Source: Notolepis coatsorum (Eukaryota; Chordata; Actinopteri; Aulopiformes; Paralepididae). From it: a stretch of DNA of 64,000 bases. The position numbers and the translations under genes are program-made. Location of the stretch: NCBI GenBank assembly GCA_963971535.1, contig OZ020599.1, positions 99,840,571 to 99,904,570 of the forward strand, given 5' to 3'. Below, piece after piece: positions 29,956 to 43,610 of the stretch. Numbering within the stretch: the first letter of the stretch is position 1; every line of letters starts with the position of its first letter. The notes under the pieces were generated by a model, which saw only the letters and a program-made list of their open reading frames with translations, searched no databases and was not told where the DNA came from.

Positions 29956-31171
29956 TGATTGATTGATTGATTGAAAACTTTATTAACAGATTGCAGAATG
30001 GGTACAGTACAGTACAGCTCAATACATACAATTGTTAAGGGGATGCAGACCAGAGAAAGACTTTCATCTTGTTTACATCAGGGTCCCCCATTTTCAATTC
30101 ATCATAACATATATGACATACACGACATACAGATAGACAGTACTGCTACATTTATTACATACCAGATTTGCAAATACAGTACTGTTTGTGATACAAAAAG
30201 AGTCCAGAAAAGAGAGTATATACATTTGATGTAGAAACTGTACATTGGAGGAGGTTGGGTAGGTGGGGTGGGGTTGGGTGGGCGGGGGCTGGGACTGTAC
30301 ATTGGAGGTGGTTGGGTGGGTGGGGGGGGGGGGGTTGGGTAGGAGGGGTGGGTGGGGGACACTGTACAACTGTACAAGCAAAACTGTACATTGGGATTTT
30401 GACAAAACCATACTTCGTCATTTACTGTACATTGGAGGGGGTTGGGTTGGGACATTTACAGGGGCCAGTTTTGAATTGCAGTCTCCCGTAGGTGTTCTTT
30501 GAGAGTGGTTTTGAAAGTGGGATTCACATTCCTTTACAGCTTTGGGTATGGCGTTCCACATTGATGTGGCATAATTGCCAAACGTGTTTAGTCCCTTGTT
30601 TGAGCCGAATCTGGGTTTAACATGATTTGTGGAGCTCCCTCTGGTGTTGTGATCATGGTATTCACGGACCTTTGGGAAGTATTTTGACATGTACATGGGT
30701 ACCTTGGTCATGTAGTGTATCTTGTAGACCAGGCCCATTGTAAGTTGCTGTACTCTGTCGTCCACTCTAAGCCATCCTAGGTTGTCAAAGTGGGCAGGGG
30801 TGAGGTGGGTTCTAGGAGTAAGGTCAAGCAGTAGTCTGACCAGTTTGTTTTGAGATGTTTGTAATTTTGTTTTAGCGCATTTGAGGTGCTTTGGTACCAT
30901 GAGGTGCAAGCATAGTCGTAGTACCCTTGAATGAGTGCTCCTGCCAGAGTCTTCAAGGTATTCTTGTTTACCAGAGGAGAGGAGATCCGGTACAACAATC
31001 GAGTTCGTTGGTTGACTTTTTTTATTACATTGGATGCCATTTTGTCACAGGAAAGATTTGCCTCTAGAATGGAACCCAGGTAGGTAATTTCATCTTTCCT
31101 TGTGACAATATGATAATGATAGTAATGATAGTTAGTTATCAGCGAGCCATATGCAGATTTTGCCTAGTTCC
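29956..31171 (-). pseudogene. LINE copy, same family as 9236-10846
   Basis: Minus-strand frames give MASNVIKKVNQRTRLLYRIS, then after a frameshift LVRLLLDLTPRTHLTPAHFD and NYATSMWNAIPKAVKECESH. This is the region C-terminal to the FADD box of the longer copy. The 3' tail is (CAAT)n at 29956-29972. It runs in parallel with 9236 to about 10440, then a short internal replacement near 31110-31140, and a last matching block GCGAGCCATATGCAGATTTT at 31142-31171. No catalytic box. Confidence 0.8.
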
Positions 31172-31383
31172 GCCGTTGTGTGTGCTTTTCCTCCGGTGCC
31201 GCCCCTCCGTACAAATTTGTTTTTATCTTATTGCAAAAAGCGTGTTCAATCAATAGCACAATTGGAGCAGGCTATGACTTTCCCTCAGTCGTTCTCAAAT
31301 TGAATGATTTCCTTGGTGAAAACAGATGGAGGATGAGGGGAAAAATAGCGGATTACTATTATGGCCAGGGATGGATATTACCC
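31172..31383. other. Unassigned sequence left of the duplication
   Basis: No repeat or coding signature. The tandem-duplicated segment begins at about 31384. Confidence 0.4.
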
Positions 31384-31469
31384 TCTTGGGTAATAGGTGA
31401 AAGAATTGATTGGTGAAAATCAATTTGCGATCTACTTCATTATGACCTTTACTGGAGGCTTTTCAAGTG

Positions 31470-31473
31470 TAGA
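31470..31473. other. Target duplication TAGA, left
   Basis: TAGA precedes the 5' LTR here and follows the 3' LTR at 39916-39919. The unfilled site AAGTGTAGACTATAAAG survives at 41656-41672 with one TAGA. Confidence 0.95.
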
Positions 31474-32760
31474 TGTGGTAATATTGCCTTGGAATTTCAT
31501 AATTAATATGTGTGAATAAATTGGAGAACCATAAATATAAAGCCAGATGTACCTTTCAATAGCAGAGTGGACTTAGTGGCTAAACAGTCTCAACTGTCAG
31601 TTGAGACAGCTGCATCAGATAACAGCTGCAACAGTTACTTCAACCCCCACTCAAGCAATGACTAAATTAGAGAACTAACGACACCTTCTCGAACTGACTG
31701 TATGTAAATGCTGATCAGAGAGAGCTGGGTTGACCACAAGGCAGACCAGTTTAGACTTGTTGAAACATGGACACTAACTCACAAACAAAGTAATCGATTA
31801 ATCAACTGTTTAGTATCAAAAGGTATCATATGATGTCTGGTATCAGTCTTAGAAAGCACTGACTGTACTTGGATGATATTAGACATCTATAGCCATATAG
31901 AAGGAATGTTAAAGTTATATATTATTCATTTAAGAGGAGATTTCTGTAGGGACAGACCCAATCAGGAAGACACTGACGGGGGCCACTAGCGTCCCCCTCT
32001 GGGTATTGAGTCAAGATCCACACGGGAGATCAAAGGGGGGGGCAGCCGGCCTCCCCCCAGAGAAACCCAGAGGGAGGGGCTGCCAGCGCCCACAAGGACA
32101 CCCCCCACAAGAAGACGCTAGGATTGGACCAGCCATATGTATTATTGGCTAGAAATGATAGTATATAGGGCCCTACATAGGGTTATTCAGGAGCTCTCAG
32201 GCCGGAACCACCGAAAGGGGTCTGGGGGCTCCCCCACCGCTGAACCACCCAGAAACCACCGTGAGCTGATGCATTCTACGTGAGTAAAATCATGGGAAAC
32301 ACCAAATGGTTGTTTATAGATTAGAGTAATGTTGTACAGATCCCTGATCTGTAAACCAGATTTACTCATGTATAATGTGTACAGTAAACCATGTATGTTC
32401 AAATTATGTTAACCAAGTGACTGTTTGATGTGCAGTATTTAGGTTTGAAGATGCAAACCTGATTGTGATATTTCTGTACAACAGACAGCTGTTAAATATT
32501 ATCTGATCATCTTTTGTATGTAGAAGTCAACCTTTTATTCACCTTGGACTCCTGGCTCTAATCAAATAAATCAGCTGAGTTGAACTACAATTCTGGTTTG
32601 TCTGGCGTACACGTTTTATTCTTCATCTGCATTAAGCCAGATGAGGAGACCAACCATTCTATCAAGTATGAATCTTTCCTCCTCCGTCCAGATAATCAAT
32701 CTCATTGTATTGTGCTACAATAACCTCAAATTATTGTAGAGTCTGTGGGATTTTACTACA
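31474..32760 (+). repeat. 5' LTR (1287 bp)
   Basis: Starts TGTGGTAATATTGCC and ends GGGATTTTACTACA. A TATA-like AGTATATAGG lies at 32160-32169 and AATAAA at 32565-32570, so U3-R-U5 order is plausible in the plus direction. A short hairpin, CTCAACTGTCAGTTGAG, lies at about 31590. It matches 38629-39915 throughout. Confidence 0.95.
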
Positions 32761-32782
32761 GAAATGGTGCCGTGTTGCCCTA
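32761..32782 (+). other. Primer-binding-site-like sequence
   Basis: TGGTGCCGTGTTGCCC starts 4 bases after the 5' LTR. A TGG start fits pairing to a tRNA CCA end; the tRNA was not identified. Confidence 0.5.
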
Positions 32783-35656
32783 CCCTTTGTGTCTCCCCCT
32801 GGAAAGGTGCGGTAGGGTCTTGTTATATGTATCATATCTGGATCTTGCTGTGTGTTGGGGACACGGGGCGAAGAGCTGGGGTGTTGCTGCGTTTGAAGTG
32901 ATTAACGATGGGCTTGTTGTCTGAATGGATGAGGGAGAGGAGAAGGATGGAGGTTGGTTGTGTACGCCACTGTTTGGGGCCCGCGGTGAATATGGCGTCT
33001 GCATGCAGGGTTGGGGGTTGCGGTGGGAACAACTGGAGCGGTAAATGCAATATTATTAACAATAGAATAACAACAACAACAATATTTTAGCTTGTGTGTC
33101 CGGAGGTATGACGATCGCGCTTGTTGTGCAGTGAACATGCAAACGTAGGCTTTTTGTGTTTGTGTGTTCATTCAGACACAGGAGGCCGGTCTCGGCCCAG
33201 CGGGCCACGGGGGTTAGTTAACTCGTATGGAATGTACGTTATGAACTATACGGGGGAGTTGCACCAAGAAGGATGGTGGCGCACAGACTATCTGGTCATG
33301 TTGTGGAAGATAGCGTCGCATGACGGCAGGTAAAAGGCTTTTCTTGCTAGGAAGCACGGTTATTCTGTTGTATACGACAGGGGCGCGTTCTGAGTATATA
33401 ATTGCCCTAAAATTATTCTCAGGAAGAGGGCGCAGGTAAGACGAGGAGATTTGACTGTTCTGAAATGGAAGGGGAGCTGGGTCCAAGGTGCATTGTGTCC
33501 CTGCTTGTAGTCACAGATAGCGGGACGGGGACCGTGAGTGACGGGTCAGTATGGGCATAATTGCGTCGGGCTAAGGGTTCTGTTACTATTTCAGAACATA
33601 CGAGTCAAGTATGGTGAAAGGTTGTTAGACCCTGGCATGATCAGCGCAGGGGTCTGTGCGATTGCAGGATTAAAACGTAGTAGTTAATGGAAATGTAGGG
33701 TGCCGGCGTGTTCAGGGTGCGTTATCCTTTTTAAGCTTGAGCGAAACCGGCCTGTTGATTAATTACGTTCGCTGTGATACAAAAACGATTCGGTCGAACT
33801 GACTGATAAGTACTTAATGGTTTTGTTATGATATTTTAATGACCAACGGACATATTATGTTTGAGGCGAGTCCCTGCTGTTGGTTGGGGCTAGCTGGCTA
33901 GCTCTGTGGAAAAGTCCGCTGTGAAGCTGGGGACGTTACGATGGCGTTATGAGAGAATTGATTAAACACTGTGGCGGCGATTACGAGTAAGAGGCGGTTG
34001 AGACGCAGGGTGGCAAAATTGTGGCCGTTTTGAGGGTTATTATTAATGCGGTAACGTGGTAAATGATATTGAGGATTCGCTGCTTGGTGACGTCATGGTG
34101 TTGTGGAGAGTATGTAACGTTCGCGGTGCTATGGAGTGAGGCGGAGATGGTAGGAGAAAGGGTTCGTGTTGAACTATGTGTGCGGCGTTGGTTGGTGTGA
34201 GTGTTTTAAAAAATTATTTTCTGTTAGAGTGGTTGGCTATTTTAGGCTTGTGTGAATTGTTTATGCTTTGGATGGTACTGAGCGAATTGCGTGGATGAAT
34301 GGATCTTGGAAAGCACGGCTTCCGTGAGGGCCTTGAACGTCGCATCAGAGCTGGCTAAGCTAGTTAGCTTGCGGGCTGTTGTTGTGTGGCGTTTGCGGGC
34401 GACATATGTTGCGTTTCGAGTTTTGAGAATGATGTTTGGGGAGGGGTAGAGAACGTGGCAGGTTATGAATGTCGGGGCATGTTATGAATGTGTGGCAGAA
34501 TTTGGTTGTCGTAGCAACGTTATGGGGACAGTCGCAACGTTGGCCACTGCGCATGCGCGGTACAGCGTGGATCCATGCATTCGTAATTCATAATTCGCTC
34601 GGGGCCGGGGATAACGGGTAATTGTATATTGTACATTATAATGGACTCTGCATTATGTAAAATGGTTGTATTAGGTATATTGTACATTCTGTGGGTTGTA
34701 AACAATGTTCTGGGAGTGGGTTTGGTGGTGTTACTACAAATTATATAGGTGTAAGCATGTGGTGGGATGATTTAAAATACATGCCCTTAACTTACTTGTA
34801 ATAAATGGGCAGTAAATATGTTACACAGGGGGAGTCTTATCCAAGGCATATCGCTTGCGTCATATTTTGATTAAAGCGTCTACATTATAGTCACATGTCA
34901 TCTGTATACAGTGGTAGGCGTTCCCAGAATATCCTGTTTACAATTATCAGACATAGCATGGTGGGAACTTAACCGATAAATAATGTGCTTTTTAGGATGT
35001 ACAAATGTGATTTGATTATTTTAAGATGTTTGTATGAGGGAAATCTTTAGTACACTGTTATTATGTGGACACAGGTCTCAGATTTATGGGAGATTATAAT
35101 TTGTTGGTGGGGCCTTGTTGTCTGTGTAAGAAAGCAGTTTTGTTAGTACATTGGTGATTTAATACAAGTGCACGGGCTAAGACACATAACATTGTTAGTG
35201 GTTGGTTTACGTACGCACATTTTGACACAGGAATATTTTTATCCAAGGGGGGAGGAGTAGTTGATTGATTAAAAATAGTCACGTTTGTATATAGGAACAT
35301 TCCTAAACCTGTTTACAACAATTGAGGCTTGGTGCACATTTAGGACTAACCACTATAATGTTATGTTGAGATGAAACATGCTTACATGTATAATAATTAG
35401 AGTTGATAGCGTATTTCCAGTTTTTTAAATTTGTGTAACATGTACAATGGTATGCTTGGAATAATGATGCTTTGTTTTATGTAGCTTGTATTAAGATGCT
35501 TGTATGGAATGCATTGATGTTGAAATGTCAAAGCGTGATACTTGTTATAGCTTTAATAACACTGGAGATTTAAATAGGATAATGTTAATATTATTTACTA
35601 AATGTTTTTGTAGTGGAATTTGATACAAGCCCGGTTGTGAAGCAGGATAATTTACT

Positions 35657-35815
35657 GATGCTTGTTTTAGATTGTTAAATCTTTAATACACTGTTGATAT
35701 GGTTAGGACATGTGTTTATGCTTGTTTTAGATTGTTAAATCTTTAATACACTGTTGATATGGTTAGGACATGTGTTTATGCTTGTTTTAGATTGTTAAAA
35801 TCTTTGATATAGTGT
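35657..35815 (+). repeat. 60-bp tandem repeat, about 2.6 copies
   Basis: Unit GCTTGTTTTAGATTGTTAAA...TGGTTAGGACATGTGTTTAT, two perfect copies and a diverged third. Confidence 0.9.
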
Positions 35816-36724
35816 TAAAGTGTTGACACAAGTCTTCGACTTGTAGGATAATTTATTGATGGAGGCTTGCTGAAGATGACAAATTTTGACATGAGTGTTT
35901 TATTAATCCTTAATAATTTGATTAATTCAAAAACCTGGGGGCGCTTGCCTCTGGGAAGATGAGAAGTGTGATTAACCGTTTAATGATTTACAGATGGAGG
36001 GTTGTATTACCCAGGGGGGTAGGAATCCTTTTGAGGCGGGCCAATAGGCCCAAGGGGGGTCAGGATGTACAGCTGTTGTTTACAATGGCTGTTTGTTCTT
36101 TTATGACAGGATGACGTGAGATTAGATGCAACAGGAGAGAGAGGGTCAGAGGTGAAGATGAAGGAGACAGTGAAGATGAAGGAGACAGTTGGCAGTTATT
36201 TTTATGACGAGGGAAATGTTGAGACAGGAAGCGTGCTAATACAGGACACAGCTGATGGAGGTGTGAGCACAGTAATTGAATTAGGATAGCCAGCTCAGAT
36301 GAGGTTAATTACATTGGGGGGCTACCTGTTTGATTAGAAGGAATAGCGGTAGACTCTCAGGGTACTAGGACTGCTTTGAGGTTCTGTCGTTGAGGGAGAG
36401 TTCCTAGACTCTCTCTGGCAGTAGGTAGGAGTGTAGAAATTAAGTGTGAATTGTATTAGCCAGGGATGAGTGTAGCCGGATGAGAGAGTAGAAGAGATGA
36501 GCGCAGGGGAACTAACCCATTGTCGGTCTGTGGTTGATTAACGAGTGTATGAGAGAAATATATGTTTATAATATGAATGATTACTGGAGCTCGTAATTTT
36601 GGTTGAGCTGGTTCAGATGGTATTTTTTATTTTAAATTTAATTTTTGTATGTATGTGTGAGATTGAGATGTCCTTCAGTGAATGGTAGAGCGGGGGATGG
36701 GGGCAAGGAGGCTTTGTCTATCCA

Positions 36725-36862
36725 TTCACACACAGGCACACACACACACACCCATTCACATTCACCCACACACACACACACACACACACAGACACGCACA
36801 CACACACACACACACACACAGACACACACACACACACACAGACACACACAGACACACATTCA
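36725..36862 (+). repeat. (CA)n microsatellite, imperfect
   Basis: CA runs with interspersed CAGACA and CACGCA interruptions. The histidine/threonine-rich open frames here are artefacts. Confidence 0.9.
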
Positions 36863-38616
36863 CACAATTTGGTCACACTTGCATGCACATACGCAACTTA
36901 GCTTTCACTTAAGGTGAGACTAGTCTTAAAAATAACAAAATGTGTTTAGGTAAGGAGTGTATCGAACCACTTGGGTTATACCATTATCATTTGTTTCATA
37001 TCATTTGTTTTACTGCATTTGATTTGATTTCTGTTGAATGTTTTGTAGGGATGAGGTATTGAATTAAAATTTTTGGATTTCTTTTCTATTTTTATCTATG
37101 ATTGTGTGGCCTGAATGGGTGTGAATGGAGCCTGTAGAGGGTGACTGTGCTGGCTTGGAAGGTTTTAAATTTCTTTTCTTTTCTTTTTTAGTAACCATTG
37201 AGGTGGTCTACATGTCACATCTGTGGGAATGTTTTTTTTGATTATTTGCCTTTTGTTTTTTGTTTGTTGTTTCTCTGGAAGGACTGTTGGAGCATGAGAT
37301 GCATTGGGACAGATCAATGGCAGTTAAGTGGTCCCATTACGTTTTGCATAATGATTAACCATTTGGCGTCTCTTGAGAAATATTTGACATATTGTATAAG
37401 GAAAATTTGTTCTGTGTTTTTGTTCCCTTGCAGTTCAGTCGGAGAGGGGGGATGGATCATCACAAGTGGGGGGAACATGGGGAAAATGTGTAGGAATACA
37501 TTTCATTAGATTATGACACGATGGTGTGACCCGTTCAGTCAGTTCCTGTGGGAGATTGTTGGATTATGGAGAGAGGTCGCTTGGGACTCTACCCCTCCTT
37601 CAATATAAGCCCCGAATACAAAGGCCGGAGGTTGAGACATACCTCCAGACTGACGGAGTCGTTCGTCTGTAGATCCATGGAAATACAGTCATGGGACAGA
37701 AAATGACGAGGTCCAGGCCTAAAAACAGTGGCTTCAGCTGAGGCTGGCCGGCATGGGGTGGAGGGGGGGGGGGCGAAAACGGTCGGAGACTGTGCAACCA
37801 AAGCGTTGAACAAGGGCCTCTGTGTGATTGATTGGTGTGTTGGACGGGAAGTGACTGAACGGTAACGACTGATATAGATTATGACACAACGCGAGAGTAC
37901 TAAACTAAACACATACACATAGGTAGAGTAAAGAGTAAGGTGTAGGTTATGGCCGATATGGTGAAATTTTTTTTTTTCCCTTGCGTGGTGCTCCTCCCTC
38001 CCTGTCCGTCTGTGCGCGGAGGTGGTAAGGTTTATGTCCATAGGGATGTTCATAAAAGGGGGGAGAGGTGAGAAGACCAACTGAGTTGATTGTGCAAAAT
38101 GTGATTGGGCTGACTTGGAAAAAGAATTAACAGGAGAGGAGAAGCAAAATGTATGAAAGAATGAAGAATAATCTCTGTGTCTCCACAGATCATGTCAACA
38201 GATACCATAATTTTAAAAAATTGTGTTTTACTTTAATGTGTAATGTTTAGATTACATTGTTTTAATTGTTTTCAACAAATAAGCCTCTGGCTGTGAGCCC
38301 AGAGGAACAGAGCCTGATGATAGTAGGTGGTAAACACTGTTTCATCAAAGGCAGAATAGATTAATTGGGGATCTGGATGAAGGGGTCACCAGGATTCCCC
38401 GGGAGGGGGCCATAGTCAGGGGAATGTGGGGGAGAAAAGAAGAAGACAAGAAGAAACTAATTGATGATATGTACCAAAGAATAATGAAAAAGAAAAAATA
38501 TGAGAAAAAAGAAAAATTGAGAAATTCGAAGAAAAAATGATTTTTATTATTATATTGTATGGTTAGTATGTATAGAAAATCAAGTCAATATACAGTATGT
38601 GACAATGAGAATTGTC

Positions 38617-38628
38617 AAAGTGGGGAAA
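38617..38628 (+). other. Polypurine tract
   Basis: AAAGTGGGGAAA lies immediately before the 3' LTR, the expected plus-strand primer. It sets the orientation as plus. Confidence 0.8.
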
Positions 38629-39915
38629 TGTGGTAATATTGCCTTGGAATTTCATAATTAATATGTGTGAATAAATTGGAGAACCATAAATATAAAGCCA
38701 GATGTACCTTTCAATAGCAGAGTGGACTTAGTGGCTAAACAGTCTCAACTGTCAGTTGAGACAGCTGCATCAGATAACAGCTGCAACAGTTACTTCAACC
38801 CCCACTCAAGCAATGACTAAATTAGAGAACTAACGACACCTTCTCGAACTGACTGTATGTAAATGCTGATCAGAGAGAGCTGGGTTGACCACAAGGCAGA
38901 CCAGTTTAGACTTGTTGAAACATGGACACTAACTCACAAACAAAGTAATCGATTAATCAACTGTTTAGTATCAAAAGGTATCATATGATGTCTGGTATCA
39001 GTCTTAGAAAGCACTGACTGTACTTGGATGATATTAGACATCTATAGCCATATAGAAGGAATGTTAAAGTTATATATTATTCATTTAAGAGGAGATTTCT
39101 GTAGGGACAGACCCAATCAGGAAGACACTGACGGGGGCCACTAGCGTCCCCCTCTGGGTATTGAGTCAAGATCCACACGGGAGATCAAAGGGGGGGGCAG
39201 CCGGCCTCCCCCCAGAGAAACCCAGAGGGAGGGGCTGCCAGCGCCCACAAGGACACCCCCCACAAGAAGACGCTAGGATTGGACCAGCCATATGTATTAT
39301 TGGCTAGAAATGATAGTATATAGGGCCCTACATAGGGTTATTCAGGAGCTCTCAGGCCGGAACCACCGAAAGGGGTCTGGGGGCTCCCCCACCGCTGAAC
39401 CACCCAGAAACCACCGTGAGCTGATGCATTCTACGTGAGTAAAATCATGGGAAACACCAAATGGTTGTTTATAGATTAGAGTAATGTTGTACAGATCCCT
39501 GATCTGTAAACCAGATTTACTCATGTATAATGTGTACAGTAAACCATGTATGTTCAAATTATGTTAACCAAGTGACTGTTTGATGTGCAGTATTTAGGTT
39601 TGAAGATGCAAACCTGATTGTGATATTTCTGTACAACAGACAGCTGTTAAATATTATCTGATCATCTTTTGTATGTAGAAGTCAACCTTTTATTCACCTT
39701 GGACTCCTGGCTCTAATCAAATAAATCAGCTGAGTTGAACTACAATTCTGGTTTGTCTGGCGTACACGTTTTATTCTTCATCTGCATTAAGCCAGATGAG
39801 GAGACCAACCATTCTATCAAGTATGAATCTTTCCTCCTCCGTCCAGATAATCAATCTCATTGTATTGTGCTACAATAACCTCAAATTATTGTAGAGTCTG
39901 TGGGATTTTACTACA
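38629..39915 (+). repeat. 3' LTR (1287 bp)
   Basis: Same length and, on reading, the same sequence as 31474-32760. It is followed by TAGA at 39916-39919. Confidence 0.95.
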
Positions 39916-39919
39916 TAGA

Positions 39920-41076
<1,157 letters not shown>

Positions 41077-41090
41077 ATACCTATGAATGT

Positions 41091-41374
41091 ACGGTTATGT
41101 ATATAACCATAGTTATATGAGTATAGTGACGCTCTGCGTCATACTGGAATACACTTCCATATCAGCCTAAGCACTGAATAAATCTTCACATGCACCTATA
41201 TACACACATCCATCTGGCCACACCCCCATCCGCTCCTCTACATAAGCAGGGGTGCGGCCATACTATCAGCTCCTTCCCAAGTCTTTCACCACAAAGGCAA
41301 GACCACGGGATCCTCAGTGAGTCCGACGCAGAGCGTCACTATACTCATATAACTATGGTTATATACATAACCGT
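41091..41374 (+). mobile_element. Mini-unit of TIR family, duplicated copy B1
   Basis: Perfect 50-bp inverted ends: ACGGTTATGTATATAACCAT...GTGACGCTCTGCGTC and its complement. The interior has CTGGCCACACCCCCATCCGC and CTCCTTCCCAAGTC. The first 190 bp of element B (41376-41566) follow directly, then the duplication junction. Confidence 0.85.
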
Positions 41375-41375
41375 A

Positions 41376-41566
41376 CGTTATATTATCGTATAGCTCCGCT
41401 CTGCGTCATACTGGAATACAGGAGCTAAGCAGAGCGAGAGCTCGACAAATGTACCGGCTGAGGCCCCGCACAACCATCAGAACCGGGGAGGACCCGAGCC
41501 CCCGAACCCCCCTAGCAGAGGACGGGAGGGCATCGGATCCGACTGTGCGAAGAGGAGTATAGCAAC
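41376..41566 (+). mobile_element. Truncated 5' end of element B (duplicate)
   Basis: Starts GTTATATTATCGTATAGCTC and matches 43075-43264. It is cut at the duplication junction after GAGGAGTATAGCAAC. Confidence 0.9.
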
Positions 41567-41573
41567 AGTCGGA
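41567..41573. other. Duplication junction filler
   Basis: AGTCGGA, continuing into TC shared with the start of copy 2, belongs to neither parent sequence at this point. AGTCGGATC is the reverse complement of GATCCGACT at 41536-41544, about 25 bp away. Confidence 0.7.
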
Positions 41574-42677
41574 TCTTGGGTAATAGGTGAAAGAATTGAT
41601 TGGTGAAAATCAATTTGCGATCTACTTCATTATGACCTTTACTGGAGGCTTTTCAAGTGTAGACTATAAAGATTGAATTTGTATGATTCCGTGGTCATTT
41701 ATGGTTCTCATATTTCCTACTGATCCGATTTGTACATCCTAAGATCAATTTTACATTAGTAGTAGAATAATATTTTGATGTTATTGTGACAGGTGTCAGA
41801 AATGTTCTCTTTTCTTTTTGTTGTTTTGCCTAGCACTCTTATTTTGTTATATTTACCTAACTCTGTGGTATTATTTCTTTCTTTATTGTCAACCATATTA
41901 CTGTCTGATTTTAGTTGTTATTCTTTTGTTGTGAAATAACTTTGTTTTTCCCCGGACATTGCCTACTGACTTCCGCCACTGATTGGACACTACTCCATAT
42001 AAGGCAAACGCCACCAGGGCGTGCAGGTAGAGACGGCAGGGGTGCTACTGCGGGGGCTTTGTGTGCGGTTTGGGTTTTTATGACTTTGTGAATGGAAATA
42101 AGGAAAGGCACGAGTCCACGCCATTGTTCGGGATAGAGGCGTCTCGACTGGACAGTGCTGGTGAACGGAAAGGAACAGGAGGAAGTGAGTTACCGACGGC
42201 GGAGGGGTAGAGCTGGAGCAGACGAGGCGACCGGAGGGTGTCGGCAGATACACTACGTCGTACTCCTGATCTACACAGCGACCTTGTTAAACCGGTAGCG
42301 TGTGTAAGTATTGAATTAGCGGCGTACTGTCCATTACAACACCTGCTAGAGCTCTCGCCACTATAGGCTGCTAGAAACGGAATACTGCCTTCACCTTTGT
42401 GATTTCAGCTCCGAGGAGGACGGACGTCCAGCGCTCTCCGGCTTGGAAACCGACGGCGTCTTTCCTACATCACACATTGCTGACCCATTTTAAATGGCTG
42501 GTTTTGCACACTGCCTGTATTGCACATTTTGTAGCCTCAAATATTTTAAGGGTTATTGGTTTATTTAGTTAGTTGGCACCATAGGTTTTAGTATTGTATT
42601 TTTGGTATTGTAGTATTGTATTTTTGGTATTATTGTAGTATTGCATTTTTGTATTAGATGCTAGTAATACCCTTTGT

Positions 42678-42680
<3 letters not shown>

Positions 42681-42770
<90 letters not shown>
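42681..42770. repeat. (AT)n microsatellite, about 90 bp
   Basis: A pure AT run, the counterpart of 40937-41074. Confidence 0.95.
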
Positions 42771-42772
<2 letters not shown>

Positions 42773-42788
42773 CTATACCTATGAATGT

Positions 42789-43072
42789 ACGGTTATGTAT
42801 ATAACCATAGTTATATGAGTATAGTGACGCTCTGGGTCATACTGGAATACACTTCCATATCAGCCTAAGCACTGAATAAATCTTCACATGCACCTATATA
42901 CACACATCCATCTGGCCACACCCCCATCCGCTCCTCTACATAAGCAGGGGTGCGGCCATACTATCAGCTCCTTCCCAAGTCTTTCACCACAAAGGCAAGA
43001 CCACGGGGTCCTCAGTGAGTCCGACGCAGAGCGTCACTATACTCATATAACTATGGTTATATACATAACCGT
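42789..43072 (+). mobile_element. Mini-unit of TIR family, copy B2
   Basis: Same as 41091-41374, with one change in the left inverted repeat (CTGGGTC for CTGCGTC, about 42832). It abuts the left end of element B at 43074. Confidence 0.85.
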
Positions 43073-43610
43073 ACGTTATATTATCGTATAGCTCCGCTCT
43101 GCGTCATACTGGAATACAGGAGCTAAGCAGAGCGAGAGCTCGACAAATGTACCGGCTGAGGCCCCGCACAACCATCAGAACCGGGGAGGACCCGAGCCCC
43201 CGGACCCCCCTAGCAGAGGACGGGAGGGCATCGGATCCGACTGTGCGAAGAGGAGTATAGCAACTCAAACGCACAGGGTGAGCAGACCGTGGGACTCACC
43301 CACGACTACACAAACGCGCAACCCACATGCCACTAGGGAACGAACGGAAGGAACAAAACCCCTGTTACAACCCCTAATATCACGGGGTCAAGAGCAAAAG
43401 CCCAACCCTGTGGCAAGGCCGTAGCAGCGGAGCGCGAAGCAGGACCCAGCCCCAGGAAGGGACTGGACCCCCCCGGAAAAGGGGGCCTGGAGAGGCCAAC
43501 GACGCCGCAGCATCGAGACCCCACCAGGTGACACCACCCCCCACATCACCAGCATATTCGGACAGGGCCCATCCAAGAGCAGGCCCTTCCCCCCTACAGC
43601 ACGCCGCCTA

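Larger units (their letters stand above)
32783..38616 (+). other. Non-coding interior of the LTR element
   Basis: GC-moderate near the start, AT-rich at 34600-35900. It contains a 60-bp tandem repeat (35657-35815), a (CA)n tract (36725-36862) and purine-rich DNA at 38420-38530. A possible splice acceptor, CTGTGTCTCCACAG, lies at 38175-38188. There is a 163-codon minus-strand frame at 37589-38080, without known motifs. No retroviral protein signature was found in any frame. Confidence 0.6.
31474..39915 (+). mobile_element. Complete 8.4-kb LTR retroelement lacking coding capacity (LARD-like)
   Basis: Two 1287-bp LTRs bracket a 5868-bp interior with a primer-site-like start and a polypurine tract, and a 4-bp target duplication surrounds it. 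No plus-strand frame in the interior exceeds about 103 codons, and I find no gag, protease, RT, RNase H, integrase or env motif. The two LTRs look identical on reading, so insertion is recent. Mobilisation must have been in trans by a related autonomous element. Length and emptiness fit a large retrotransposon derivative (LARD). The 4-bp duplication would fit a gypsy or ERV-type integrase; which one is open. Confidence 0.9.
41574..43264. repeat. Tandem duplication copy 2, with empty LTR-element site
   Basis: Parallels copy 1. At 41656-41672 AAGTGTAGACTATAAAG is continuous where copy 1 holds the 8.4-kb LTR element. The sequence then runs on unbroken into element B. Confidence 0.92.

Noticed and set aside
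36638..36917. His/Thr- or Cys/Val-rich frames; likewise at 15784-16003 and 53894-54234
   Set aside because: Translations of (CA)n microsatellites.
37589..38080. 163-codon minus-strand frame in the LTR element
   Set aside because: It is antisense to the element, with no homology signature; a chance frame.
41091..43072. CRISPR-like or tandem gene arrangement from the repeated mini-units
   Set aside because: The repetition is explained by a 1.7-kb tandem duplication in a eukaryotic repeat region; there are no spaced short repeats.
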